Assembly (NCBI GenBank): GCA_903835145.1
Contig: CAILMA010000405.1
Location: forward strand, 1 to 7,156
Direction: 5' to 3'
DNA: 7,156 bases
Origin: an uncultured Bacteroidota bacterium
GTDB taxonomy: Bacteria > Bacteroidota > Bacteroidia > Chitinophagales > Chitinophagaceae
How positions within the stretch are numbered: position 1 is the first letter of the stretch; each line of letters starts with the position of its first letter. Shown one piece after another: positions 1 to 5,802 of this stretch. The position numbers were made by a program, and so were the translations under genes. A model generated the notes under the pieces. It had not been told where the DNA came from. It was given only the letters and a program-made list of their open reading frames with translations, and ran no database searches.

Positions 1-171
1 CACATTGCAGCCATCTTCTATTATAATCCCGCCCCAGTCTCCGCGAAGGGCTGCCCCTGGCCCTATGTACACATTCTTGCCTATAATCACATTGCCTGTT
101 ACAGCTGCCTGCGGGTGCACAAATGACGACGAGTCAACAACCGGAATAAACCCTTTAAATGAATAAAACAT
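1..171 (-). CDS. paaY: PaaY/gamma-carbonic-anhydrase-like hexapeptide-repeat protein, N-terminal part
   Basis: The first 57 codons of a leftward gene are visible; the rest lies beyond the left edge. The protein opens with MFYSFKGFIPVV, then SSFVHPQAAVTGNVIIG, then a segment containing GPGAALRGDWG at residues 37-47. This wording is typical of the PaaY/CaiE branch of the left-handed beta-helix (LbetaH) family, which also includes gamma-class carbonic anhydrases. Turns of the hexapeptide helix are visible from about residue 22. Family members are cytosolic trimers. PaaY itself is a thioesterase linked to phenylacetate breakdown in proteobacteria; other members bind zinc and hydrate CO2. The metal-binding histidines lie beyond the visible part, so the activity cannot be chosen, and no other phenylacetate gene is in the window. 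The ATG at 171 fits the usual family start. It lies 207 nt downstream of yidD on the same strand, with a hairpin between them. The family is fairly sure; the symbol is tentative. Confidence 0.85.
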   Translation of the reverse strand, partial: MFYSFKGFIPVVDSSSFVHPQAAVTGNVIIGKNVYIGPGAALRGDWGGIIIEDGCNV

Positions 172-203
172 ATGTATAAATATTTAGAATAGAACAATCA
201 AAA

Positions 204-234
204 CATAAAAATACCACATAGCACTGATATGTGG
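204..234 (-). terminator. Probable intrinsic terminator (hairpin plus T-rich tail) downstream of yidD
   Basis: Read on the minus strand, a perfect 7-bp stem (CCACATA / TATGTGG, arms at 228-234 and 214-220) with a 7-nt loop is followed directly by TATTTTTATG. This is the arrangement of an intrinsic terminator for leftward transcription. It lies about 145 nt past the yidD stop and about 40 nt before the PaaY-like start. It would therefore end the yidD transcript, or attenuate readthrough into the next gene. The stem is AT-rich and only moderately stable. A CAAAACATA stretch at 199-207 (TATGTTTTG on the minus strand) is a poor match to a -7 element for the PaaY-like gene and has no -33 partner. 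Confidence 0.5.
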
Positions 235-378
235 CAATCACGTTAGCTGAATGATATTAATTTAAAAATATAATTGTAACTAAAAGTTAATAAAATGACA
301 GAGAAACGTTAATTTATTTTGATTTCCTTAAATTATGAAAATTTAATTCAATCATTTATGGCAAAAATATCATTTTTC

Positions 379-600
379 TTAGGGGACCGGATCGTATCCA
401 CTTCCGCCCCAAGGGTGGCAAGATAAAATTCGCTTCAGTGCAAGCCATCCTCCCTTGAATGCGCCGTATTTTTGTATCGCTTCTATGCCATAACTACTGC
501 AAGTTGGTGTGTATCTGCACCTTGCCCCTAAAAACGGAGAAACAGCCCCCTTATAAAAGCGGATAAAACCCAAAAACAATATAGAAAACAGTTTATTCAA
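379..600 (-). CDS. yidD: Membrane protein insertion efficiency factor YidD
   Basis: A 73-residue protein of the YidD (DUF37) family, small membrane-associated proteins that assist YidC/Sec-dependent insertion of inner-membrane proteins. An amphipathic or hydrophobic N-terminus (residues 4-21) with the family's [13 protein letters not shown] segment is followed by [15 protein letters not shown] (28-42) and [19 protein letters not shown] at the very C-terminus. Cysteines at 28, 34 and 61 match the conserved pattern. Length is normal. The start must be TTG at 600: an in-frame TAA lies four codons upstream and the protein has no internal methionine. MNK at the N-terminus fits relatives. The nearest ATG (606-608) is out of frame and opens a 3-codon ORF whose TGA overlaps the TTG. 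The usual rpmH-rnpA-yidC neighbours are absent here. The gene follows the glycosyltransferase gene after a 301-nt gap that contains the heptad repeat. Confidence 0.95.
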   Translation of the reverse strand: MNKLFSILFLGFIRFYKGAVSPFLGARCRYTPTCSSYGIEAIQKYGAFKGGWLALKRILSCHPWGGSGYDPVP

Positions 601-901
601 AGACGCATATACTTAAATCCAACCACAAGTAAAACCAAGACTAACAACCAGATTGCTCTAAGATAAATATCAGCCCGGAATTGGCACTCCAAACAAGCCA
701 AATAAATATTAATAATTACCAAATGAAAGCTCCGCAACTTAGGCTTCCTACCGGCAATAAATACTAACTACCAAGGACTTTCGACTAACTACTAAATACT
801 TTCTACTAACTACCAAGGACTTTCGACTAACTACTAATTACTTTCGACTAACTACTAACGACTTTCTACTAAGTACTAACTACTTTCTACTTTAAAAAAA
901 C
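601..901. other. Intergenic stretch between yidD and the glycosyltransferase gene
   Basis: This 301-nt stretch has no supportable gene. The right part (763-895) is the heptad tandem repeat described separately. The left part (601-762) is unique sequence, A-rich on the plus strand, and should hold the yidD promoter and leader if yidD is not read through from the sugar cassette. I could not find a convincing TTTG-N19-TAnnTTTG promoter in it. A loose match to the -7 element is TTTATTTG on the minus strand near 700. A weak inverted repeat (TTGGC / GCCAA around 680-700) is also present. Confidence 0.6.
763..895. repeat. Heptanucleotide (ACTNNNN) tandem repeat with 21-bp higher-order unit
   Basis: From 763 to 888 the sequence divides exactly into 18 consecutive 7-bp units, each starting with ACT or ACC. 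A partial nineteenth unit (ACTTTAA) ends at 895. The heptads recur in a three-unit cycle of 21 bp: ACTTTCG or ACTTTCT, then ACTAACT (once ACTAAGT), then ACTAA plus two variable bases or ACCAAGG. Two of these cycles form a 42-bp order: 762-795 is identical to 804-837. The plus strand is almost free of G. The array lies between the 3' end of the glycosyltransferase gene and the yidD leader. All copies face one way with no spacers, so it is a degenerating tandem repeat and not a CRISPR. Heptamer STRR arrays are known in intergenic DNA of filamentous cyanobacteria; this one looks similar in form, with unknown function. Confidence 0.93.
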
Positions 902-1642
902 TCACCACTTCTTTTTAAAGTCGCCCCGGCTAAAATACTTTTCTATCAGGCAGTACATTACAATAAAAAAGTAACGGCTACCCATTTCCTTTATCTTCAG
1001 GTTCGATGTACCATGTTTTCTGTTCTTCCAGGAGTTAGGTACTATAGCGAAGTTGTAACCCCTCACGATGGCCTTCAATGGCAATTCCACCGTGAGGTTG
1101 AAATGAGGTGAAAGAAAGGGCTTCAAACCCTCCATTGTTTCTTTAGAATAAAGTTTGAATGCGTTCGTGCAGTCATTGTACTTCATCTTAAATGCAATCG
1201 AGATCATCCTGTTCACAAATCTGTTCAGGAACAACTTGTTTTTTGGGTAATCGGTTACCTTACTTCCCTTCATCCACCTGCTGCCAAACACACAATCCAC
1301 CTTCCGCTCTACCATAGTGTTGTAGAACTTCACAAGGTCTTCCGGATCGTCCGACATATCAGCCATTACAATGGCCACACAATCGCCGGAGAAATTCTCG
1401 AGTCCTTTTCTTATAGCATAGCCAAAGCCATTGTAAGGAGGTTCGTTAAAAAGTGTGCGCAGTGTGGGTATGGTTTGCTGCAATTCAGTAATCACCTCAA
1501 TGGTGTTATCCTTTGAGTTATCGTTAATCACCAGCAATTCATGCTCTATTTTATTTCGGCTCAGCACCTCATAAAATGCATTCAGCGTTTCAGGCAGGTT
1601 CAGCGCTTCGTTATAAGCAGGTATAACCACACTTAGTACCAT
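902..1642 (-). CDS. Family 2 glycosyltransferase, DPM1-like (polyprenol-phosphate sugar transferase type)
   Basis: A 246-residue single-domain GT-A glycosyltransferase of family GT2. Visible motifs are the nucleotide-binding start VVIPAYNEALNLPETL (5-20), VINDNSKDNT (38-47), the acidic metal-binding region MADMSDDPEDL (93-103), GSRWMKGS (120-127) and the C-terminal KHGTSNLKIKEMGSRYF segment (209-225). This order and spacing is that of dolichol/polyprenol-phosphate mannosyltransferase-like enzymes, which move a sugar from a nucleotide donor to a lipid phosphate or glycan at the cytoplasmic face of the membrane. There is no C-terminal pair of membrane helices as in ArnC-type relatives, only a mildly hydrophobic FFIVMYCLI (225-233), so it should be soluble or peripheral. 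Its ATG is 3 nt after the stop of the second SDR gene, so it belongs to that operon and probably uses the sugar the SDRs make. Donor and acceptor cannot be read from the sequence. Confidence 0.9.
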   Translation of the reverse strand: MVLSVVIPAYNEALNLPETLNAFYEVLSRNKIEHELLVINDNSKDNTIEVITELQQTIPTLRTLFNEPPYNGFGYAIRKGLENFSGDCVAIVMADMSDDPEDLVKFYNTMVERKVDCVFGSRWMKGSKVTDYPKNKLFLNRFVNRMISIAFKMKYNDCTNAFKLYSKETMEGLKPFLSPHFNLTVELPLKAIVRGYNFAIVPNSWKNRKHGTSNLKIKEMGSRYFFIVMYCLIEKYFSRGDFKKKW

Positions 1643-1645
1643 AAT

Positions 1646-2710
1646 TTATACCCTGCTTTTTAAATGCATAAATATCTGCTCCATCGTTGTCTCGAGGGAG
1701 TACTTGTAGTCCCAGCCCGGGTAGTGGGCTTTAAATCTTGAAACGTCAGAGATATACCAGATATGGTCGCCCGAGCGATTATCATCGGTATACTGGTAGT
1801 TCATTTTTTTATCAGTTATCTTTTCGCATATTTCTATGGCTTCCAGCATGGAGCAGTTTGAAAAACGACCACCACCGGCATTATAAACTTCACCACCACG
1901 GCGTGGAGCTTCATAAAAATTCCAGAACATATTTACGAGGTCCCAGGCGTGTATGTTATCGCGCACCTGCTTGCCCTTGTAGCCAAATATGGTATACTGC
2001 TGCCCAGTAATTGCGCACTTCATGAGGTAAGAAAGAAAACCATGAAGCTGAGCGCCGGAGTGTTGTGGCCCTGTAAGACATCCGCCCCTGAAAACTGCAG
2101 TTTTCATGTTGAAATACCTGCCATACTCCTGCACCATAACATCAGCCGCTACTTTCGATGCGCCAAATATGGAGTGCTTGGAGTGGTCAATGCTCATTTG
2201 CTCGTCTATACCTTCTGCATAATATGGATGTGTTTCTGCTATTTCCCAGCGTTTTTCAAGCTCAACCAGAGGCAACAAATTCGGTGTATCGCCGTAAACT
2301 TTGTTGGTCGATGTAAAGATGAAAACAGCATCCGGACAATAATTGCGGGTGAGCTCGAGGAAGTTGAGCGTACCATTGGCATTGATAGTAAAGTCCGTGA
2401 GTGGCTCCTTAGCCGCCCAGTCGTGACTCGGCTGTGCGGCCGTGTGCACTATTATTTTTATATCACTGCCGTATTCCTTAAAAAGGGTTTCAAGGCTCGC
2501 ATAATCTCTTATGTCGTAGTTGTGGGGCTTATAGTTAGGGTACTTACTTTCCAGCACGGCCTTATTCCAACGGGTGGAGGCATCGCTACCGAAAAAATAA
2601 GCGCGCTGGTCATTGTCTATACCAATGATAAGGTCCATCTTATCCGCAAGAAAACTTACACTTTCACTCCCTATCAATCCGTTAGAGCCACTGACAATTG
2701 CTATATTCAT
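1646..2710 (-). CDS. NAD-dependent SDR epimerase, CDP-paratose 2-epimerase-like
   Basis: A 354-residue extended short-chain dehydrogenase/reductase. The Rossmann motif GSNGLIG is at 8-14, followed by the subfamily signature [18 protein letters not shown] (32-49), [16 protein letters not shown] (89-104), [13 protein letters not shown] (132-144), [14 protein letters not shown] (206-219), [13 protein letters not shown] (242-254) and a GDHIWYISD tail region (314-322). The overall wording matches proteins annotated as CDP-paratose 2-epimerase (CDP-tyvelose epimerase), enzymes that invert C2 of an NDP-sugar with bound NAD. The usual catalytic YxxxK reads F182-G-A-S-K186, so the tyrosine is phenylalanine (TTT at 2165-2167). 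The ATG at 2710 is preferred: it overlaps the upstream TGA as ATGA, implying translational coupling, and it puts the Rossmann strand at the N-terminus. An in-frame extension to 2755 would add 15 unrelated residues. No other dideoxysugar genes are present, so the true substrate is open. Confidence 0.9.
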   Translation of the reverse strand: MNIAIVSGSNGLIGSESVSFLADKMDLIIGIDNDQRAYFFGSDASTRWNKAVLESKYPNYKPHNYDIRDYASLETLFKEYGSDIKIIVHTAAQPSHDWAAKEPLTDFTINANGTLNFLELTRNYCPDAVFIFTSTNKVYGDTPNLLPLVELEKRWEIAETHPYYAEGIDEQMSIDHSKHSIFGASKVAADVMVQEYGRYFNMKTAVFRGGCLTGPQHSGAQLHGFLSYLMKCAITGQQYTIFGYKGKQVRDNIHAWDLVNMFWNFYEAPRRGGEVYNAGGGRFSNCSMLEAIEICEKITDKKMNYQYTDDNRSGDHIWYISDVSRFKAHYPGWDYKYSLETTMEQIFMHLKSRV

Positions 2711-3780
2711 GAGTCTAATATTGGTTTTAATTGTTGTTCGTTTTTGTTGATCCAACTAAAGATATCGCCAATTATATTGTTGATATCCCGCTTGGGTTGC
2801 CAGCCTGTTTCCCTTATTATTTTTGTATTGTCGGTAACGTAGAGTGGTATGTCGCCCTTTCTGTTTTCAAGCACGCTTTGGCTACCTACTTTGTTACCTG
2901 TAATCTCTTCACACACCCTGGTGAGCTCCTGTAACGATACACTACTACCCATGCCTCCGCCAGCATTCAGGGTTTTGCCATTTACACGGTCAAAATTGTG
3001 TATCTCAAAGTCTACAAGATCAAACAGGTCAAAAATGTGCAGGGCATCTCTTACCTGCTTACCAGTACCACCATATCCGAAATAGGCTATGTCTTTCTTC
3101 CAGTAGTGGCGCGCTACCCAAAGTGTAATTACACCCTGATCTACCTTACCCATTTGATAAGGACCAGCTATTACACCACACCGGTTAATCACGTACTGTA
3201 CATCAAAAAACTCCCTGAATTCTTCAATCATCAGCTCCGATGCAAGTTTTGTTGACCCATATACCGATCGCGCTTTATCCAGAGGGAAATTTTCTGCAAT
3301 ACCCCGCTCGCTTACCCCGGCAAGTGTCTGCTCTGCCGAAAGTTCAAAACGGGTCGCGCCTTCTGTATAGTTGATGTGCTCCAGATGTTCAATAGGGTAT
3401 ACCCTGCTGGTTGAAAGGAAGATAAATTTAGCGCCACTCCTCGCCGCCAGTTCCAGCGTATTGATGGTGCCGGTCAGGTTAGTGTTTATAACATAGCTGA
3501 GCGCAGCGCCCATACCAGCCATTACGCTTGGCTCAGCAGCTGCATCTATTATGTAGTCAAATTTCTTATCGAGTTCCAGGTCTTCACGGTTGCGTATGTC
3601 GCCATGAATAAATTCTATACCTGCTGCTTTCAGCCTGCTGATATTCAATTCAGACCCGCGTCTTTTCAGGTTATCAAGGGCCGTAACGCTGTAGAATGGG
3701 TATTTTTCTTTAAGCAATAAAGAAAGGTTCGAACCAATAAAACCACAACCTCCTGTTATTAAAATAGATATATTATTCAC
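2707..3780 (-). CDS. NAD-dependent SDR epimerase/dehydratase, first gene of sugar cassette
   Basis: A 357-residue extended SDR that acts on nucleotide sugars. It shows [10 protein letters not shown] (9-18) for NAD binding, ALDNL (34-38), HGDIRN (59-64), DAAAEPSV (79-86), LSTSRVYP (122-129) carrying the active-site Ser/Thr, catalytic Y174-G-S-T-K178, NRCGVIAGP (199-207) and [16 protein letters not shown] (234-249). The late FGY(x)GKQVRD motif is shared with the next gene, so the two are paralogous partners in one pathway, possibly successive steps or a heteromer (inferred). The start is taken as GTG at 3780, giving the normal N-terminus [11 protein letters not shown]. The frame stays open to a TTG at 3882, but that lies upstream of the transcription start predicted from the -7 element at 3869-3876, and the 34 extra residues look like untranslated leader. 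The leader is about 80 nt. Specific reaction unknown. Confidence 0.88.
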   Translation of the reverse strand: MNNISILITGGCGFIGSNLSLLLKEKYPFYSVTALDNLKRRGSELNISRLKAAGIEFIHGDIRNREDLELDKKFDYIIDAAAEPSVMAGMGAALSYVINTNLTGTINTLELAARSGAKFIFLSTSRVYPIEHLEHINYTEGATRFELSAEQTLAGVSERGIAENFPLDKARSVYGSTKLASELMIEEFREFFDVQYVINRCGVIAGPYQMGKVDQGVITLWVARHYWKKDIAYFGYGGTGKQVRDALHIFDLFDLVDFEIHNFDRVNGKTLNAGGGMGSSVSLQELTRVCEEITGNKVGSQSVLENRKGDIPLYVTDNTKIIRETGWQPKRDINNIIGDIFSWINKNEQQLKPILDS

Positions 3781-3868
3781 TTCGTAAAAAACTAATGGTG
3801 CAATGATTAAGTAAGCAGGCAACAAATCACATACGAACCATATGTAATTCTTCAATGCCCCTAATCTG

Positions 3869-3876
3869 CAAATATA
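3869..3876 (-). promoter_or_regulatory. Bacteroidota-type -7 promoter element for the sugar cassette
   Basis: The minus strand reads TATATTTG here, an exact match to the TAnnTTTG -7 element recognised by the main sigma factor of Bacteroidota. Transcription would start near 3862, giving a leader of about 80 nt before the GTG at 3780. No clear TTTG -33 partner is seen at the usual distance upstream, so the promoter is partial by sequence alone. Confidence 0.5.
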
Positions 3877-4169
3877 ATACAAAATAAGTAACCCTATTTT
3901 ATTGGTAAAAAGAACTTCGTTTACTTAAATCTGGCAGTCACTAATCGTCGTGTTCGGCGCCAATCTCCGATCGCGTCGGCGTGGTGCGCAGTTGCCGACT
4001 GCTTTGCAAAACGTCACCAAAAGTGCCCCTAACATTCATCCAAACTAAAGGCTTATTTTTTTCGCAGGTCATAATCATACAATTCCCCCTACCGAAGCCG
4101 TTTTCTGCACCGGTATTCCTGTAAATAATCGAGGTTGAGTCCATCCGCAATGCATCGTCCTCTATTGCT

Positions 4170-4177
4170 TACTTTTG
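4170..4177 (+). promoter_or_regulatory. Candidate -7 promoter element upstream of cca
   Basis: TACTTTTG matches TAnnTTTG exactly on the plus strand. The predicted start would be near 4184, giving a leader of about 140 nt before the cca ATG. That leader would contain the 9-codon ORF at 4234-4263. No -33 TTTG stands at the usual spacing. It is the best rightward promoter candidate in the gap, but a TATAATTT stretch near 4285 could also serve. Confidence 0.4.
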
Positions 4178-4233
4178 CGTTTAAATTACACGGCAAAAAA
4201 TTGTTCCACAGCGTAAATTAATTCTGTTGAATC

Positions 4234-4263
4234 ATGATTTTTGACCTCGAAATCGCCTTCTAA
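4234..4263 (+). other. Nine-codon upstream ORF (MIFDLEIAF) before cca
   Basis: An ATG-to-TAA reading frame of nine codons sits about 50 nt downstream of the TACTTTTG element, a normal promoter-to-start distance. It ends 62 nt before the cca ATG. It could be a short leader peptide, the surviving start of a lost gene, or chance. The opening MIFDLE reminds me of the N-terminus of some Bacteroidota methyltransferases, but that is memory, not a comparison. Nothing shows that it is translated. Confidence 0.2.
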
Positions 4264-4325
4264 CAGATAAGAACAACTCTGAATGTATAATTTATTTTAC
4301 CGATGTTCGTTACCTTCACCTTCTT

Positions 4326-5777
4326 ATGGATATTAATTGTTCGGCTGAAGAGCTGAGTATTTTTGAAACCGTTGGCAGGGTTTCTGATCAAATGAGTACA
4401 GAGTGTTATCTTATAGGTGGCTTCGTGCGGGATAAATTGCTCGGGCGGCCTACCAAGGATGCAGATATTGTGTGCACCGGCGATGGTATTGCCCTCGCAC
4501 AGGCAGTTGCACACCAGCTAAAACCCAAACCACACGTCAGTTATTTTAAAAATTTTGGCACAGCTCACTTCCGGTTTCACGAGTTCGATGTGGAGTTTGT
4601 AGGTGCGCGCAAAGAATCATACCGGGCAGAGAGCCGCAAACCCGATGTAGAACCGGGCACAATTCAGGACGATCAGCTTCGTCGTGACTTTACCATCAAT
4701 GCCCTGGCCGTAAGCCTCAACAAAGAAAATTTCGGTAAGCTCACAGACCCATTCAATGGGCTGGCCGACCTTGAAAGTAAGATCATCAGGACCCCACTGG
4801 GCCCGGATATTACTTTCTCTGACGATCCGCTCCGTATGATGCGGGCAATTCGCTTCGCAACCCAGCTGCAATTTGATATTTTACCAGAAGTATTTGATGC
4901 CATCTGCCGCAATGCAGAGCGCATTAAAATCATATCGCAGGAGCGTATAACAGATGAGCTTAATAAAATAATGGCTGCGCCTAAGCCCTCTGTAGGGCTG
5001 GATCTGCTGTATAAAAGCGGGCTGCTCAAATATTTCTTTCCCCAGTTTGTAGACCTCACAGGTGTGGAAATTATTGAGGGGAAGGGCCACAAAGACAATT
5101 TTTACCACACCCTTCAGGTGATAGACAATACTGCAGCCAAGAGCGATAACCTTTGGCTGCGATGGGCAGCCTTGTTGCATGATATTGGCAAGCCTGCAAC
5201 CAAGCGATTTGAAGACGGCCACGGCTGGACCTTTCATGGGCATGAGGTAGTAGGGGAGCGCATGACCCCCCGCATCTTCAAGCAGCTGAAACTCCCGCTC
5301 AATGAGAAAATGAAGTATGTAGCGAAACTCGTGTCGCTGCACCTGAGACCCATAAGCCTTACTAAAGAAGACATCACCGACTCGGCAATGCGCCGCTTGC
5401 TTTTCGATGCCGGCGAAGATATTGACGACCTCATGATACTTTGCGAAAGCGATATCACGTCAAAAAACAAACAAAAGGTAAAACGTTTCCTCGAAAACTT
5501 TGAAATGGTCAAAGAGCGCCTCATAGCGGTAGAAGAAAACGACCGCATCCGCACCTGGCAGCCACCTATCAGCGGCGATGACATCATGCACATCTTTAAC
5601 CTCACACCTTCTCGCGAGGTTGGGGTGCTTAAAAATGCCATTAAAGATGCCATACTCGATGGTGTTATCACCAATTCATACGATGCCGCATATGCGCTCC
5701 TGGTAGCAAAAGCTGCTGAACTCAACCTGCAGCCGGTAAACACGGTCGCGAGGCAGGAGGAAAATAACCAACCTTAA
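4326..5777 (+). CDS. cca: CCA-adding tRNA nucleotidyltransferase with HD domain
   Basis: A 483-residue class II nucleotidyltransferase that adds or repairs the 3'-terminal CCA of tRNAs from CTP and ATP in the cytoplasm. The polymerase head shows YLIGGFVRDKLLGR (28-41), the metal-binding D45-A-D47, the RRDFTINALA motif (119-128), DPFNGLADL (141-149) and the nucleotide-choosing neck DDPLRMMRAIRFA (166-178). A C-terminal HD phosphohydrolase domain follows: NFYHTL with H261, LLHDIGK with H285 and D286, HGHE (304-307) and SLHLRP (337-342). Such HD domains give some CCA enzymes 2',3'-cyclic phosphodiesterase and phosphatase activity, and its metal ligands look intact. The length fits the long HD-containing Bacteroidota form. 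The ATG at 4326 gives a normal N-terminus and no Shine-Dalgarno precedes it, as is usual in this phylum. The aminotransferase gene starts 25 nt after its stop and is likely co-transcribed. Confidence 0.96.
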   Translation: MDINCSAEELSIFETVGRVSDQMSTECYLIGGFVRDKLLGRPTKDADIVCTGDGIALAQAVAHQLKPKPHVSYFKNFGTAHFRFHEFDVEFVGARKESYRAESRKPDVEPGTIQDDQLRRDFTINALAVSLNKENFGKLTDPFNGLADLESKIIRTPLGPDITFSDDPLRMMRAIRFATQLQFDILPEVFDAICRNAERIKIISQERITDELNKIMAAPKPSVGLDLLYKSGLLKYFFPQFVDLTGVEIIEGKGHKDNFYHTLQVIDNTAAKSDNLWLRWAALLHDIGKPATKRFEDGHGWTFHGHEVVGERMTPRIFKQLKLPLNEKMKYVAKLVSLHLRPISLTKEDITDSAMRRLLFDAGEDIDDLMILCESDITSKNKQKVKRFLENFEMVKERLIAVEENDRIRTWQPPISGDDIMHIFNLTPSREVGVLKNAIKDAILDGVITNSYDAAYALLVAKAAELNLQPVNTVARQEENNQP

Positions 5778-5802
5778 TATCCGATACAACAACACAATAG
5801 AC

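Larger units (their letters stand above)
3781..4325. other. Divergent intergenic region between the sugar cassette and cca
   Basis: This 545-nt stretch contains no gene I can support. From left to right it holds: the leader of the first SDR gene (3781-3862), with a weak 5-bp hairpin at 3829-3845; its -7 element (3869-3876); a G+C-rich patch (about 3945-3999, 37 of 55 bases G or C by my count) with a 6-bp inverted repeat GTCGGC / GCCGAC at 3975-3980 and 3994-3999; a rightward -7-like element at 4170-4177; and a 9-codon ORF at 4234-4263. A 69-codon open frame on the minus strand (3941-4150) has no recognisable protein features and I do not call it. Confidence 0.7.

Noticed and set aside
763..895. 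CRISPR array or coding repeat
   Set aside because: Units are contiguous with no unique spacers. One minus-strand frame reads LVVSRKS-like heptads but is broken by a stop and has no start codon.
2711..2755. Fifteen-residue N-terminal extension of the second SDR
   Set aside because: The ATG at 2710 overlaps the preceding stop as ATGA and places the NAD-binding strand at the N-terminus; the extension is the tail of the upstream gene in another frame.
1949..2842. A 297-codon open frame on the plus strand across the two SDR genes
   Set aside because: It is antisense to two clearly recognised genes, its translation shows no family motif and is rich in Cys and hydrophobic stretches typical of a shadow frame.
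3941..4150. A 69-codon minus-strand frame in the divergent region
   Set aside because: No recognisable domain, composition unlike the real genes, and no promoter or start context. Its length is plausible by chance in a G+C-rich patch.
4673..5743. Several minus-strand open frames of 140 to 170 codons inside cca
   Set aside because: They are shadows of a fully supported cca gene and carry no motifs of their own.
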